DNA of 64,000 nt from Rubrivivax sp. (GTDB lineage Bacteria; Pseudomonadota; Gammaproteobacteria; Burkholderiales; Burkholderiaceae_C), in contig JAIXSE010000016.1 of assembly GCA_027484825.1 (NCBI GenBank), forward strand, positions 186,001 to 250,000, given 5' to 3'. Numbering within the stretch: the stretch's first letter is position 1; every line of letters starts with the position of its first letter. A program made the translations under genes and the position numbers. A model generated the notes under the pieces. That model was given only the letters and a program-made list of their open reading frames with translations. It was not told where the DNA came from and ran no database searches. Below, in pieces: positions 52,443 to 62,808 of this stretch.

Positions 52443-55184
52443 ATGTTCAGAAGAAACACGATTAGCGCGGCCGTGTTGGCTGCGTTGAGTCTTACCGGGG
52501 TTGCAGCACAGGCGCAGGAGGCGCCGTCGCAACAGTTGGATAAGGTGGAAATCACCGGGAGCTCCATCCGTCGCGCAGCGGCCGAGACCGCCCTGCCGGT
52601 GACGACCATCACCCGCGAAGAAATCACCCGCACCGGCGCCACGACGGCCCAGGACCTGATTGGCCTGCTGCCCTCCAGCTTTGGCGGCGCTGTGGTGTCC
52701 AACAACGTCGGCGCCACCGGTGGCGCGGCCACCGCCAACCTGCGTGCCCTGGGCTCCAAGTACACGCTGGTGCTGCTGAACGGCCGCCGCATTGCCAACT
52801 TCGCCTTCGGCAACAACCCGGTCGACCTGAACTCGATCCCGCTGTCGGCGGTGGAGCGGGTGGAAGTGCTGCGCGACGGCGCCTCCTCCCTGTATGGCGC
52901 CGACGCTGTGGCCGGCGTGATCAACTTCATCCTGCGCAAGGACTATCAGGGCGCCGAGGTGAACTATGCCGAGTACAAGGGTACGCACGGCAATGGTGGC
53001 AACTCCTCCATCATCACCGGCGTGGCCGGCTTTGGTGACCTGGCCAAGGACCGATTCAATGTGGTGATCTCCGCCAGCCGCGAAGATGTCACCGCCCTGA
53101 AGGCCGTGGATCGCGAATTCGCCAAGACGGCGGTGCGTCCGGACCTGGGCATCAACAAGTCGTCGCCCCGTAACGGCATTCCCAACCTGAACTTCACCGA
53201 TACCAACGGCAACAAGTACGTCGGTGTGAACCCGCTGCGTTTTGGCGGTTGCAATTCGCCTGAATTCGCGCTGGTCATCCGCAACGACACGCAGTGCGGC
53301 ACTGACTACGCCCGCTTCATCGACCTGATCCCCGAGCAGTGGCGTGCCAACGGCACCGCCCGCGGTGTGTTCCAGTTGAATGAGGACAACCAGATCATCG
53401 CGGAAGTCATGCAGAACCGCGACCGGGTCCAGTCGTTCTATTCGCCGGCGCCGTACACGGTCAACATGACCTATCCGACGACGGGCCGTTTCTACCCGAC
53501 CTCGATCACCCTGCCGGATGGCACCAAGGTGACCCCGACAGGTCCGATCACCGGCACGTGGCGCACGGTGGCTGGTGGTGGCCGCTCGGACATCACCGAG
53601 ACCAAGATGACCCGCGCGCTGATTGGCGCCAAGGGCACCCTGGCTGGCTGGGACTACGACACGGCGATCACGTATTCGAAGAACGAGGGCGAGATCTTCT
53701 TCGGCCCGGGTCAATACAGCTATGAAAAGCTGACCCCGCTGATGAATGCCGGTGCCATCAACGTGTTTGGCCCGCAGGACGCCACCAGCAAGGCTGCGCT
53801 CGACAGCGCGCAACTGTCGGGTCGCCAGCAGGCTGCCACCTCCAAGGCCACGGAATTCGACTTCCGCGTGTCCCGCGAGATTTACCAGCTGCCGGCCGGC
53901 GCGATGGGCGCTGCCATGGGCGTGAATTTCCGCAAGGAAGTGCTGGACCAGGTCTCCGAGCCGGTGCTGGCATCGGGCGACGTCGTGGGCGGCAACGGTC
54001 CCGTGCCCAGCGTGGCCAGCGGCCGCAAGGTGTACGGCATCTTCGGCGAACTGGTGATCCCGATCATCAAGAACCTGGAAGGCAACCTGGCTGGTCGTTA
54101 CGACAAGTACAAGAACGACTTCGGCACCAGCTTCACCAGCTTCAGCCCCAAGGCCTCGCTGCGTTATGAAGTGAGCAAGGACCTGGTGCTGCGCGGCTCG
54201 GTGGCCAAGGGCTACCGTGCTCCGACGCTGTACGAAAACCTGCGTCCCTTCACCACCGGCAACAACACCGCCGCCAACTGGAGCGACCCGATCCGCTGCC
54301 CGGGTGGTGTGGCCATCACCAACACCGTCAACGCGGTCGGTGAATACAAGGATGAGTGCGAGGTGCAGCTGGATGCCGCCACTTCCGGTGATCGCAACCT
54401 GAAGCCGGAGAAGTCGCGCCAGTTCTCGCTGGGGCTGGCCTTCTCGCCGCTGCAGGACCTGACCACCTCGGTGGACTACTGGAACGTCAACATCAAGGAT
54501 CCGATTGTTGCCAAGTCCGAAATCCAGGTCTTGAGCGACCCGACCAAGTACGCCAACTTCATCTATCGCTTCGACCCGGTCAATGACCCCGATGCGAAGA
54601 ACCCGATCGCCGGCAGCACCAACAAGGACTTCCCGATCGCGTATGTCTATCTGCCTCAAGAAAACACCGGCAAGACCTATGCATCGGGCCTGGACTTCTC
54701 GGCGCAATACCGCCTGAAGGCAGGCGAGTGGGGCACCTTCGGCGCCCAGTTCGACGGCATGCTCCTGCTGACGCACGGCTACCAATACATCGGGCTGCCC
54801 AAGACCTCTGACCTGGGCAAGTTCAAGGACTTCGGCGCGGTGCCCAAGTGGCGTCATGCCGTGACCTTCATGTGGAAGCGCAGCTACTGGGATGTCTCGC
54901 TGACCAACAACTTCACCAAGGGCTATGAGGACTACACCGACCCGACGTCGGTGGGCCCCGACTATCCGCTGGTTCGCAAGGTCGGCAACTACTCCACCTG
55001 GGATGCGCAGGCATCGCTGTCGCCGACCAAGGCGCTGACCTTCACCCTGGGCGTGAAGAACCTGTTCGACAAGGAACCGCCGTCCTCGCGCAACAGCCTG
55101 AACTTCCAGGTCGGTTACGACGCCACCTACACCAACCCGATTGGCCGTCAGATGTACGGTCGGATGAGCTACAAGTTCTTCTGA
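52443..55184 (+). CDS. TonB-dependent outer-membrane receptor
   Basis: The 913-residue protein has a signal peptide (ending AQAQ), a TonB-box-like KVEITG, the plug domain (ETALPVTTITREEITRTGATTAQDLIGLLP; VEVLRDGASSLYGADAVAGVINFIL) and a beta barrel that ends in YKFF, the expected C-terminal aromatic. The start at 52443 is the ATG just before the signal peptide. It fits receptors of the oligosaccharide/peptide-importing kind rather than heme or siderophore, but that is only by general pattern. It probably cooperates with the ABC importer upstream and the tonB operon downstream. Confidence 0.92.
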   Translation: MFRRNTISAAVLAALSLTGVAAQAQEAPSQQLDKVEITGSSIRRAAAETALPVTTITREEITRTGATTAQDLIGLLPSSFGGAVVSNNVGATGGAATANLRALGSKYTLVLLNGRRIANFAFGNNPVDLNSIPLSAVERVEVLRDGASSLYGADAVAGVINFILRKDYQGAEVNYAEYKGTHGNGGNSSIITGVAGFGDLAKDRFNVVISASREDVTALKAVDREFAKTAVRPDLGINKSSPRNGIPNLNFTDTNGNKYVGVNPLRFGGCNSPEFALVIRNDTQCGTDYARFIDLIPEQWRANGTARGVFQLNEDNQIIAEVMQNRDRVQSFYSPAPYTVNMTYPTTGRFYPTSITLPDGTKVTPTGPITGTWRTVAGGGRSDITETKMTRALIGAKGTLAGWDYDTAITYSKNEGEIFFGPGQYSYEKLTPLMNAGAINVFGPQDATSKAALDSAQLSGRQQAATSKATEFDFRVSREIYQLPAGAMGAAMGVNFRKEVLDQVSEPVLASGDVVGGNGPVPSVASGRKVYGIFGELVIPIIKNLEGNLAGRYDKYKNDFGTSFTSFSPKASLRYEVSKDLVLRGSVAKGYRAPTLYENLRPFTTGNNTAANWSDPIRCPGGVAITNTVNAVGEYKDECEVQLDAATSGDRNLKPEKSRQFSLGLAFSPLQDLTTSVDYWNVNIKDPIVAKSEIQVLSDPTKYANFIYRFDPVNDPDAKNPIAGSTNKDFPIAYVYLPQENTGKTYASGLDFSAQYRLKAGEWGTFGAQFDGMLLLTHGYQYIGLPKTSDLGKFKDFGAVPKWRHAVTFMWKRSYWDVSLTNNFTKGYEDYTDPTSVGPDYPLVRKVGNYSTWDAQASLSPTKALTFTLGVKNLFDKEPPSSRNSLNFQVGYDATYTNPIGRQMYGRMSYKFF

Positions 55185-55663
55185 TCGAACCCCTCACTGC
55201 CAAGCATCAAGACCGCCTTCGGGCGGTCTTTTTTTTGGGGAGGCCTGGAGCGTCGTTTGCCCTGTCATGCACCAGCCCGTCAGGTATGCACCGGCCCTAA
55301 CCAAGGCAGGTGCATGACCACCGGCGAGCGAGCTCAGAAGGGGACTCGCGCATTCGGAGAAACCTGATGGTGCGCGGGCAGATTTTTCGCTAAATTGACT
55401 CGATTGCAGTGATGGACGGCATGCGCACGCATCACGGCTCCGGCCGTTTTGCAGGTGCGAAAATTGCGTCTTCGTTTGGGATGGTCGGGTGTTCAGGGGG
55501 CTTGAAAAAGCCCTGGCACCGGGAAAGCACTGAGTCGGTGCAGACCCGGAATGAACGCCATACCAGTAAGATACCAGGTGATTCGGCAAGACCGTGAGCG
55601 AGCTTGAATGACGCGTCCAATTGTTCGGGCAAACCCCAGGCAAGAGCGCAAGTCCAAGTCGTT
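55185..55663. other. Intergenic region after the receptor gene
   Basis: Apart from the terminator at 55209-55236, no gene, repeat or clear operator is seen. Minus-strand open frames here have no protein-like composition. The region leads to a candidate small RNA and then to tonB. Confidence 0.4.
55209..55236 (+). terminator. Rho-independent terminator of the receptor gene
   Basis: AAGACCGCC (55209-55217), TTCG tetraloop, GGCGGTCTT (55222-55230) and six more T residues make a textbook terminator 25 bp after the stop codon. Confidence 0.95.
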
Positions 55664-55675
55664 TATGATCAGCGT

Positions 55676-55761
55676 CGCGCAAGGTAGTCGATGATGTAGT
55701 TTTGCTACACCGTCAGACCGGTCCTTGAGACGCCCGCGGCCACAAGCCGACGGGCATTTTT
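55676..55761 (+). ncRNA. Candidate small RNA upstream of the tonB operon
   Basis: A near-consensus -10 box TATGAT lies at 55664-55669. About 90 bp downstream, GCCCGCGGC (from 55732) pairs with the GCCG..CGGGC arm (to 55755), followed by TTTTTG, a terminator. Between them TGTAG (55695-55699) / CTACA (55705-55709) forms a small hairpin. No open frame fits. No good -35 box is seen, so a small RNA is a hypothesis. Confidence 0.35.
55731..55761 (+). terminator. Terminator-like hairpin upstream of tonB
   Basis: A GCCCGCGGC..AGCCGACGGGC stem followed by five T residues. It lies 250 bp before tonB and is not attached to a recognised gene end. Confidence 0.65.
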
Positions 55762-56011
55762 GTTGAGTCGGGTTCGTATCGTGCCCAGGGTTTCGGTTCT
55801 TCGTGTTGTGTCCATCCTGCATTCGGCGGGGCGGCGATCTTCGGCACTGACGGCCGATGCACCACCGTTCCCTGCCGTCCGCACAGCCGGCAAGACAGGC
55901 GCTGCTGACCCCGAGGGCTGCGGCGCGAACGCCTGATCAGCCTGGCTGTGTTGAGTCGAACTCCCCTTTAGTCTCGATGAAAGATATTCGCAGTTTGATG
56001 AAGGAGCGCGC

Positions 56012-56656
56012 ATGAACTTTGCGCAGGATAAAGGCGGGTCGTCGCGCCTGACGGGCTTTGGCCTCGTCGTACTGGTGCACGTCCTGATCATCGGCGCCCT
56101 GGCCAGCGGTCTCGCGACCAAAGTCAAGGAAGCCATCAAGGGCCCCATCGATGTGAAGGTCGTCGAGGAAAAGGTCAAACCGCCGCCTCCTCCCGAGAAG
56201 GTGGTGCCGCCCCCGCCCGATATCAAGGCCCCGCCGCCCCCGTTCGTGCCGCCGCCTGAAGTGGTGGTGACCGCGCCGCCGCCGGTGAACACGCCTGCCC
56301 CGCAGGTGTCCACCACGCCGCCGCCGGTGACCGACTTCAAGCCGACGCCGCCCCCGGCCGCTCCGGCGCCCCCGGCACCGCCGGTCGCTGGCCCGCGCAA
56401 GGCCATCGGCAACTGCACCAAGATGGGCAAGCCTGAAATGCCGGCCCTGAACTGGTCCGGCCAGGCTTCCTACAAGGCCACGTTCAACGTGAAGAACGGC
56501 CGTGTGGTGGATGTGCAATTCACGACCCTGCGTGGCGCCAACGACCGCAAGGCCGAACGTGCCATGAAGAATGCAATCCAGGCCGCGCTGACGGAAACCT
56601 ATGAATGCCCGGGAGACATGCTCCTGGAACAGGAATTCGTCTTCAGCATGGATTGA
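56012..56656 (+). CDS. tonB: Energy transducer TonB
   Basis: TonB links the proton-driven ExbB/ExbD motor to outer-membrane receptors. The 214-residue product has a single N-terminal membrane segment (about residues 14-33), a long proline-rich periplasmic linker (KPPPPPEKVVPPPPDIK), and a TonB C-terminal domain (WSGQASYKATFNVKNGRVVDVQFTT). AAGGAGCGCGC precedes the ATG. It is first in the operon tonB-exbB-exbD-exbD-TPR. Confidence 0.92.
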   Translation: MNFAQDKGGSSRLTGFGLVVLVHVLIIGALASGLATKVKEAIKGPIDVKVVEEKVKPPPPPEKVVPPPPDIKAPPPPFVPPPEVVVTAPPPVNTPAPQVSTTPPPVTDFKPTPPPAAPAPPAPPVAGPRKAIGNCTKMGKPEMPALNWSGQASYKATFNVKNGRVVDVQFTTLRGANDRKAERAMKNAIQAALTETYECPGDMLLEQEFVFSMD

Positions 56657-56757
56657 GGCGCCGGACCCCCGCCGGCCCATCGATCGAATACCGGGGCGCC
56701 TGACGCGCCCCGACCTCTCAACCTGAGTTCAAGACTTTTTGCGTAGGAGCTAACTCC

Positions 56758-57618
56758 ATGATCTCTCGTCTGTCTGCCTTGTTTGCGGCTGTTGCTTGCG
56801 CCGCGACCCTGGCCGTGTCCCCCCTGGCCGCTCAAGCGCAGGACGCTGCCTCCGCTGCTGCTTCCGGCGCCGAAATGACCGCCGCTCCTGCCGCTGACAC
56901 CACCGCTCCGGCTGCTGCTCCCGAAGCTCCGGCCGCCAAGCCCGAGAAGGTCGAGAACCCGTACAGCCTGGGCAACATCGTCGCCCACGGCAACATCGTG
57001 GACCAGATCGTTCTGGGCATCCTGTTCATCATGTCGCTGGGTTCGTGGTACATCCTGTTCACGAAGCTGTGGGACACCTCCAAGATTGCTCGTGAAGCCA
57101 AGGACGTCCGCGCCACCTTCTTCAAGAAGGCTTCGCTGGCTGAAGGCATCAAGGGCCTGAGCGAAACCGGCGCCTTCCGCTACATCGCCCAGACCGGCGT
57201 GGAAGCTTCGGATCATCACGAAGGTGCCCTGACCGAAAACATCGACCACAACACCTGGGTGACGATGAACATCGACCGCGCTGTCGGCGAAGTGAACTCG
57301 CGCCTGCAAGGCGGCCTGGGCTTCCTGGCCACCGTCGGCTCGACCTCTCCCTTCATCGGCCTGTTCGGTACCGTGTGGGGCATTCTGCAGGCCCTGACCC
57401 AGATCGGCGTGGCTGGCCAGGCTTCGATCGACAAGGTGGCCGGCCCCGTGGGCGCCGCTCTGATCATGACCGCCATCGGTCTGGGCGTGGCTGTTCCGGC
57501 CGTGCTGGGCTACAACTGGCTGGTCAACCGCAACAAGTCGGTGATGGGTCAAGTGCGTGCCTTCGCTGCTGACCTGCACGGCGTCCTGATGGGCAGCCGC
57601 AAGGTCGCTGGCCGTTAA
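56758..57618 (+). CDS. exbB: Biopolymer transport protein ExbB
   Basis: A MotA/TolQ/ExbB-type proton channel subunit. The 286-residue product starts with a cleavable-looking signal peptide and an Ala/Pro-rich segment, as in the long ExbB form of many betaproteobacteria. It then has three membrane segments with the conserved STSPFIGLFGTVWGIL and AGPVGAALIMTAIGLGVAVPAVLGYN. TAGGAGCTAACTCC precedes the ATG. Confidence 0.94.
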   Translation: MISRLSALFAAVACAATLAVSPLAAQAQDAASAAASGAEMTAAPAADTTAPAAAPEAPAAKPEKVENPYSLGNIVAHGNIVDQIVLGILFIMSLGSWYILFTKLWDTSKIAREAKDVRATFFKKASLAEGIKGLSETGAFRYIAQTGVEASDHHEGALTENIDHNTWVTMNIDRAVGEVNSRLQGGLGFLATVGSTSPFIGLFGTVWGILQALTQIGVAGQASIDKVAGPVGAALIMTAIGLGVAVPAVLGYNWLVNRNKSVMGQVRAFAADLHGVLMGSRKVAGR

Positions 57619-57642
57619 TACTCGAAGTCCCGGAGACTCAAT

Positions 57643-58071
57643 ATGGGGATGAACGTAGGTTCGTCCGGTGGCGACGACGAGGTGGTCTCCACCATCAACA
57701 CCACGCCCCTCGTGGACGTGATGCTGGTGTTGCTGATCATCTTCCTGATCACCGTTCCGGTGGTGACGCAGTCGGTGGGGGTGACCCTGCCGAAAGAGAC
57801 GAATGCCGTCCGCGTCACCAAGCCGGAGAACATCGAAATTGCGGTGACCAAGGAAGGCGACATCTACTGGGGCGTGCAACTAGTGCCGGATACCGAGACA
57901 CTGGTCAATCGTCTGAAGAAGGTGGCGGTTCTGAATCCTCAACCGGAAGTCCACATCCGTGGCGACGAGAAATCGCGCTACGAGAACGTGGGCAAGGTGA
58001 TGTTTGCGTGTCAACGCGCCGGCATCATGTCCATCAAGTTTGTCACCGAGCCCCCGGCTCGTGGCGGTTGA
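57643..58071 (+). CDS. exbD: Biopolymer transport protein ExbD (first copy)
   Basis: The 142-residue protein has one membrane segment with the functional Asp in INTTPLVDVMLVLLIIFL, and the periplasmic ExbD domain (VHIRGDEKSRYENVGKVM). It works with ExbB and TonB in energising import. Second ExbD gene follows after 12 bp. Confidence 0.94.
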   Translation: MGMNVGSSGGDDEVVSTINTTPLVDVMLVLLIIFLITVPVVTQSVGVTLPKETNAVRVTKPENIEIAVTKEGDIYWGVQLVPDTETLVNRLKKVAVLNPQPEVHIRGDEKSRYENVGKVMFACQRAGIMSIKFVTEPPARGG

Positions 58072-58083
58072 AGGAGCTGAACA

Positions 58084-58515
58084 ATGGGTATGAATGTTGG
58101 AAGCTCCAGCGGTAGCGACGAACCAGAAACCATGCTGGACGTCAACACGACGCCGCTGATCGACGTGATGCTGGTGCTGCTGGTGATGCTGATCATCACC
58201 ATCCCGATCCAGCTGCACTCGGTCAACCTGGACATGCCGCCGCCCAACAACAACCCGCCTCCGACGGAGCCGATCGTCCACGAAGTGGCGATCGACTTTG
58301 ACGGGACGGTCTTGTGGGACGGTGTGGCACTGCCCAGCCATGCAGCGCTGGAGTCCAAGCTGTCGGAAGTCGTGGCGATCCCGGACCAGCCGGAAGTGCA
58401 CATCAAGCCGAACAAGCTGGCCGAATACGGCTACGTGGCAACGGTGATGGCCTCTGCGCAGCGCCTGGGCGTCAAGAAGATGGCCATGGTCGGGAACGAA
58501 CAGTTCATCAACTGA
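58084..58515 (+). CDS. Biopolymer transport protein ExbD (second copy)
   Basis: The 143-residue protein resembles the first ExbD: VNTTPLIDVMLVLLVMLI with the key Asp, and the periplasmic EVHIKPNKLAEYGYVATVM. Both begin MGMNVGSS, so they arose by duplication, and two ExbD copies in one operon are known from Xanthomonas. The C-terminus differs (VGNEQFIN). Confidence 0.92.
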   Translation: MGMNVGSSSGSDEPETMLDVNTTPLIDVMLVLLVMLIITIPIQLHSVNLDMPPPNNNPPPTEPIVHEVAIDFDGTVLWDGVALPSHAALESKLSEVVAIPDQPEVHIKPNKLAEYGYVATVMASAQRLGVKKMAMVGNEQFIN

Positions 58516-58542
58516 TGACGGCCTGATTTGGTGTTAGAACAG

Positions 58543-58574
58543 AACGCGCTGCCCGCAAGGGTGGCGCGTTTTTC
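58543..58574 (+). terminator. Terminator/attenuator within the tonB operon
   Basis: AACGCGCTGCCC (58543-58554), a GCAA tetraloop, and GGGTGGCGCGTT (58559-58570) form a stem with two G-U pairs, followed by TTTCTT. It lies between the second exbD and the TPR gene and may reduce expression of the latter. Confidence 0.8.
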
Positions 58575-58593
58575 TTCGTAGGAGAGCAAGCGA

Positions 58594-59844
58594 ATGAAAC
58601 TGAAACTGCTGGCCACCGCCGCCGTGGGTGCCGCGGCCCTGGTGCTGGGTCAAACGCCCGAGGGCACGCTCGGTGTGATGTCCCAGGCGGCTGCCCAGGT
58701 GCGCCCCGATGTGGGCAAGCACCTGAAGGCCGCCTCCGATCTGCTCAAGGCAGGCAAAGCGGTCGAGGCCATGGCCAAGATCCGTGAAGCCGAAGCCGTC
58801 TCCGGCCGCAATGCGGACGAGAATGCCGCGCTGGAAGGCCTGCGCATTTCCGCCGCATCCCGCACCGGTGATGCCGACGCCATGGTCAAGGGTTTTGATG
58901 CCCTCAATGCCGCTGGCCGTCTGCCGGCTGCGCAGAAGCTGCCGATGATGGAATCCATCGCTGGCACCTACCTGCGTGCGGGCAACACCGCCAAGGCACT
59001 GGACTGGGCCAACAAGTACTTCGCCGCCGGTGGCACCAGTGCCTCCGTCAAGCAGATCCAGACCAGCGCCCAGATGAAGTCGGGCGACGTGGGTCCGATG
59101 CTCAAGGATGCGCTGGCCGAGATCGCCGCTGACGAAAAGGCCGGTCGTGCCCCGTCGCAGCAGGCCCTCAACACCGCGCAATGGGCTGCGAACAAGAAGG
59201 GCGACACCGCCACCGAGTCGCAGATCATCCAGAAGCAGCTGAACTACTACCCCAGCAAGCAGCTGTGGTCGCAGGTGCTGGGCACGCTGCAGGGCAAGAA
59301 GGGCTTCAACGCCTCGCGCTATCAGACGGACGTCCTGCGTCTGCGTCTGGCCACCGACAACATGACCGGTGCCAATGACTACATGGAACTGGCCCAGCTG
59401 GCCGGTGCCGCAGGCTTCCCGGAAGAAGGCAAGAAGGCGCTGGAGAAGGGCTTCGCCGCTGGCGTGCTCAAGCCCACGGATGACAATGGTCGTCCCAAGC
59501 GTCTGGCTGATCTGCTGGACAAGCGTGTGGCGGATGCCGTGGCGGCCCAGGCCAGCAACGAGCAGTCGGCGCGTGCGGACCGCGCCGGTGACGATCTGGT
59601 GAAGCTGGGTCTGGCCCAGGTTCAGCGTGGCCAGAAGGCCGCTGGCCTGAAGCTGGTGGACGAAGGCATGGCCAAGGGCAACTTCAAGCGCCCGGACGAT
59701 GCCAAGCTCTATCAGGGTCTGGCGCAGTACCTGGCTGGCGAGACCGCCAAGGCGCAAGCCACCTGGCGCTCCGTCAAGGGCACCGATGGTTCGGCCGATC
59801 TGGCTGGGCTGTGGCTGGTGGTGTCGCGCTCCGGCAAGAAGTGA
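58594..59844 (+). CDS. Exported TPR-like protein linked to the TonB operon
   Basis: The 416-residue protein has an N-terminal signal sequence and a helical body with repeat pairs such as LKAASDLLKAGKAVEAMAKIREAEAVSG and AGTYLRAGNTAKALDWANKYFAAGG, which look like tetratricopeptide repeats. GGAG about ten bases upstream supports the ATG. Genes like this at the end of exbD operons may encode helpers of the TonB system, but the role is not established. Confidence 0.7.
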   Translation: MKLKLLATAAVGAAALVLGQTPEGTLGVMSQAAAQVRPDVGKHLKAASDLLKAGKAVEAMAKIREAEAVSGRNADENAALEGLRISAASRTGDADAMVKGFDALNAAGRLPAAQKLPMMESIAGTYLRAGNTAKALDWANKYFAAGGTSASVKQIQTSAQMKSGDVGPMLKDALAEIAADEKAGRAPSQQALNTAQWAANKKGDTATESQIIQKQLNYYPSKQLWSQVLGTLQGKKGFNASRYQTDVLRLRLATDNMTGANDYMELAQLAGAAGFPEEGKKALEKGFAAGVLKPTDDNGRPKRLADLLDKRVADAVAAQASNEQSARADRAGDDLVKLGLAQVQRGQKAAGLKLVDEGMAKGNFKRPDDAKLYQGLAQYLAGETAKAQATWRSVKGTDGSADLAGLWLVVSRSGKK

Positions 59845-59880
59845 TGAACGCCTGACGGCGCCGTCCTGGCGCTGCAAGCA

Positions 59881-59915
59881 AAAACCCCCTGGGTGAGAGC
59901 CCAGGGGGTTTTTTA
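59881..59915. terminator. Bidirectional Rho-independent terminator
   Basis: AAAACCCCCTGGG (59881-59893) pairs with CCCAGGGGGTTTTTT (59900-59914). A runs on the left and T runs on the right let it serve both the TPR gene and the convergent SDR gene. Confidence 0.93.
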
Positions 59916-59964
59916 CTGTGGGGTCGGCGAGGCGGCAGGGGCGCGCTCGAGCCGCCCCGCCGGA

Positions 59965-60723
59965 TCAGCGCGGTGCCAGACGGATCGCGCCATCCAAACG
60001 GATCACCTCACCGTTGAGCATGTCGTTGGTGATGATCTGGTGCACCAGCTTGGCATAGTCCTCCGGGCGGCCCAGACGGGACGGGAAGGGCACGCTGGCG
60101 GCCAGCGCATCCTGCACCTCCTGCGGCATGCCAAACAGCATCGGGGTGCCGAAGATGCCAGGGGCGATCGTCATGTTGCGGATGCCATTGCGGGCCAGGT
60201 CACGCGCGATCGGCAGCGTCATGCCCACCACGCCGCCCTTGGAGGCCGCATAGGCCGCCTGGCCGATCTGGCCGTCGTAGGCGGCGACCGAGGCGGTCGA
60301 GATCATCACGCCGCGCTCACCGGTGGCTTCCGGCTCGTTCTTGCACATGGCTTCAGCCGCCAGGCGGATCATGTTGAAGCTGCCGATCAGGTTGACCTGG
60401 ATGACCTTGGAGAACGCGGCCAACGCATGGGCGCCGTCCTTGCCCACCGTCTTGGCGGCCGGTGCGATGCCGGCGCAATTCACCAGGCCCATCAGCTTGC
60501 CGCGACCCACAGCAGCCGCCACCACCGCCTGCGCGTCGGCTTCCTGGCTCACGTCGCACTTGACGAAGAGCCCTCCCAGCTCCTGGGCCAGCGCTTCACC
60601 CCGTTCCACCTGCAGGTCGGCGATCACCACCTGGGCACCTTCACGCGCCAGCATGCGGGCCGTGCCTTCACCCAGGCCCGAAGCGCCGCCGGTGACGATG
60701 AAAACCTTGTTTGCGATATCCAT
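59965..60723 (-). CDS. Short-chain dehydrogenase, 3-hydroxyacyl-CoA dehydrogenase type II-like
   Basis: The 252-residue SDR has the cofactor motif TGGASGLG (residues 11-18), NCAG, and the catalytic Ser145, Tyr158 and Lys162 (YAASK). Motifs such as [10 protein letters not shown] and [12 protein letters not shown] are typical of the HSD17B10-like group that oxidises 3-hydroxyacyl-CoA with NAD+ in fatty-acid or branched amino-acid breakdown. No beta-oxidation genes lie next to it. It is convergent with the TPR gene. Confidence 0.88.
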   Translation of the reverse strand: MDIANKVFIVTGGASGLGEGTARMLAREGAQVVIADLQVERGEALAQELGGLFVKCDVSQEADAQAVVAAAVGRGKLMGLVNCAGIAPAAKTVGKDGAHALAAFSKVIQVNLIGSFNMIRLAAEAMCKNEPEATGERGVMISTASVAAYDGQIGQAAYAASKGGVVGMTLPIARDLARNGIRNMTIAPGIFGTPMLFGMPQEVQDALAASVPFPSRLGRPEDYAKLVHQIITNDMLNGEVIRLDGAIRLAPR

Positions 60724-60888
60724 GCGTGTCTCCTGTTGACTGCCGTTGACGTTAACGTCAATTGTTGTGCGTAAAAAAGGCGACCGGAAGAGGCCGCCTG
60801 TGGCGTTGCGCGGGGCCTGTCCGTGCCCCCGCCCGCGTCATACGACGACAGGGCGGCAGAGGGCGGACGGGACCCGCGGGAGGGTCGT

Positions 60889-61740
<852 letters not shown>

Positions 61741-61807
61741 TCACCGGGATCGAAGGGCCGCGTCAAGGCCCTTGGCTTGGGGCATTCCCGGCCTTGGGCC
61801 TTTGGCC

Positions 61808-62599
61808 TCAGCGTGTTGTGGCGCCGTCGCTGGCCATCAGCGCCCGCACGCGGGCCAGGTCCTCGGGGGTGTCGACACCGGGGCCGGGACGCTCGTCGCT
61901 GATGTGCACGGCGATGCGTTCCCCATGCCACAGCACACGCAGTTGCTCCAGCGACTCGATCTGCTCCAGCGGGCTGACCGCCAGCGTGGGGAAGCGACGC
62001 AGGAAACCGGCACGGTAGGCATACAGGCCCACATGGCGCATCACGGCGCCAGGGCGGATGCGGGCGCCGCCACCGGGCGCATCACGCCACCAGGGAATCG
62101 GGGCGCGCGAAAAATACAGCGCCAGGCCCTGCGCATCGGTCACCAGCTTGACCACGTTCGGATTGGCGAATTCGGCGTCGTCATCGATGGCGTGGGCCAC
62201 TGTCGACATCTGGCATTGCGGGCGCTGGCCCAGCAGTTCAGCGCAGGCCCGGATCATGCCGGGCGCGATCAGCGGCTCATCGCCCTGCACATTGACCACA
62301 ACGGCGTCATCCGGCAGGCCGAGCTGCTCGCAGGCCTCGGCGAGACGGTCGCTGCCGCTGGCATGGTCGGCCCGGGTCAGCAGGGCTTGCACGCCATGGG
62401 CTTGGCAGGCCTGCCGCACCTCATCCGCATCCGTGGCCACCACCACCTGCGCGGCGCCAGCCAGCGCAGCGCGCCGGGCCACCTGGACGATCATCGGCGC
62501 GCCGCCGATGTCCGCCAGCGGCTTGTTGGGCAGCCGCGTGGACGCCAGCCGCGCCGGAATGATGATGTGAAAGGGCAGGGCGCCCGCCGCTGCGCTCAT
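61808..62599 (-). CDS. kdsB: 3-deoxy-manno-octulosonate cytidylyltransferase KdsB
   Basis: Activates Kdo to CMP-Kdo for lipopolysaccharide synthesis. The 263-residue protein has [28 protein letters not shown] and [11 protein letters not shown], all hallmarks of KdsB. The start at 62599 overlaps the Trm112 stop by ATGA, so the two are coupled. Confidence 0.96.
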   Translation of the reverse strand: MSAAAGALPFHIIIPARLASTRLPNKPLADIGGAPMIVQVARRAALAGAAQVVVATDADEVRQACQAHGVQALLTRADHASGSDRLAEACEQLGLPDDAVVVNVQGDEPLIAPGMIRACAELLGQRPQCQMSTVAHAIDDDAEFANPNVVKLVTDAQGLALYFSRAPIPWWRDAPGGGARIRPGAVMRHVGLYAYRAGFLRRFPTLAVSPLEQIESLEQLRVLWHGERIAVHISDERPGPGVDTPEDLARVRALMASDGATTR

Positions 62600-62808
62600 G
62601 CGCCTTCGCCCTCGGCGTCCAGCACGCGGGCCTCGTTGGCCAGCATCACCGGGATGCCGTCGCGCACCGGGAACGCCAGCCGGTCGGCCGGGCACACCAG
62701 TTCACGGGCGGGCAGGGCTTTGCCCGGGCCGGTGTCGGCATGGCGGCGGTCTTCGAGCGGGCCCTTGCAAACAGGGCACACCAGCATGTCAAGAAGTCTA
62801 TGGTCCAT
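62596..62808 (-). CDS. Trm112 family protein (YcaR-like)
   Basis: The 70-residue protein has a CPVCKG motif near the N-terminus and [18 protein letters not shown] near the C-terminus. Family members are small zinc-ribbon-like proteins; in bacteria they sit between lpxK and kdsB. Its role is unclear. It overlaps lpxK by 11 bp and kdsB by 4 bp. Confidence 0.93.
   Translation of the reverse strand: MDHRLLDMLVCPVCKGPLEDRRHADTGPGKALPARELVCPADRLAFPVRDGIPVMLANEARVLDAEGEGA

Noticed and set aside
52428-54857. Minus-strand open frame of 809 codons opposite the TonB-dependent receptor
   Set aside because: An antisense shadow of a well-supported receptor gene.
55194-55822. Two minus-strand open frames in the receptor-tonB spacer
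   Set aside because: They cross a strong terminator and a candidate small RNA, have no ribosome sites and read as Arg/Ser/Pro-rich non-protein composition.
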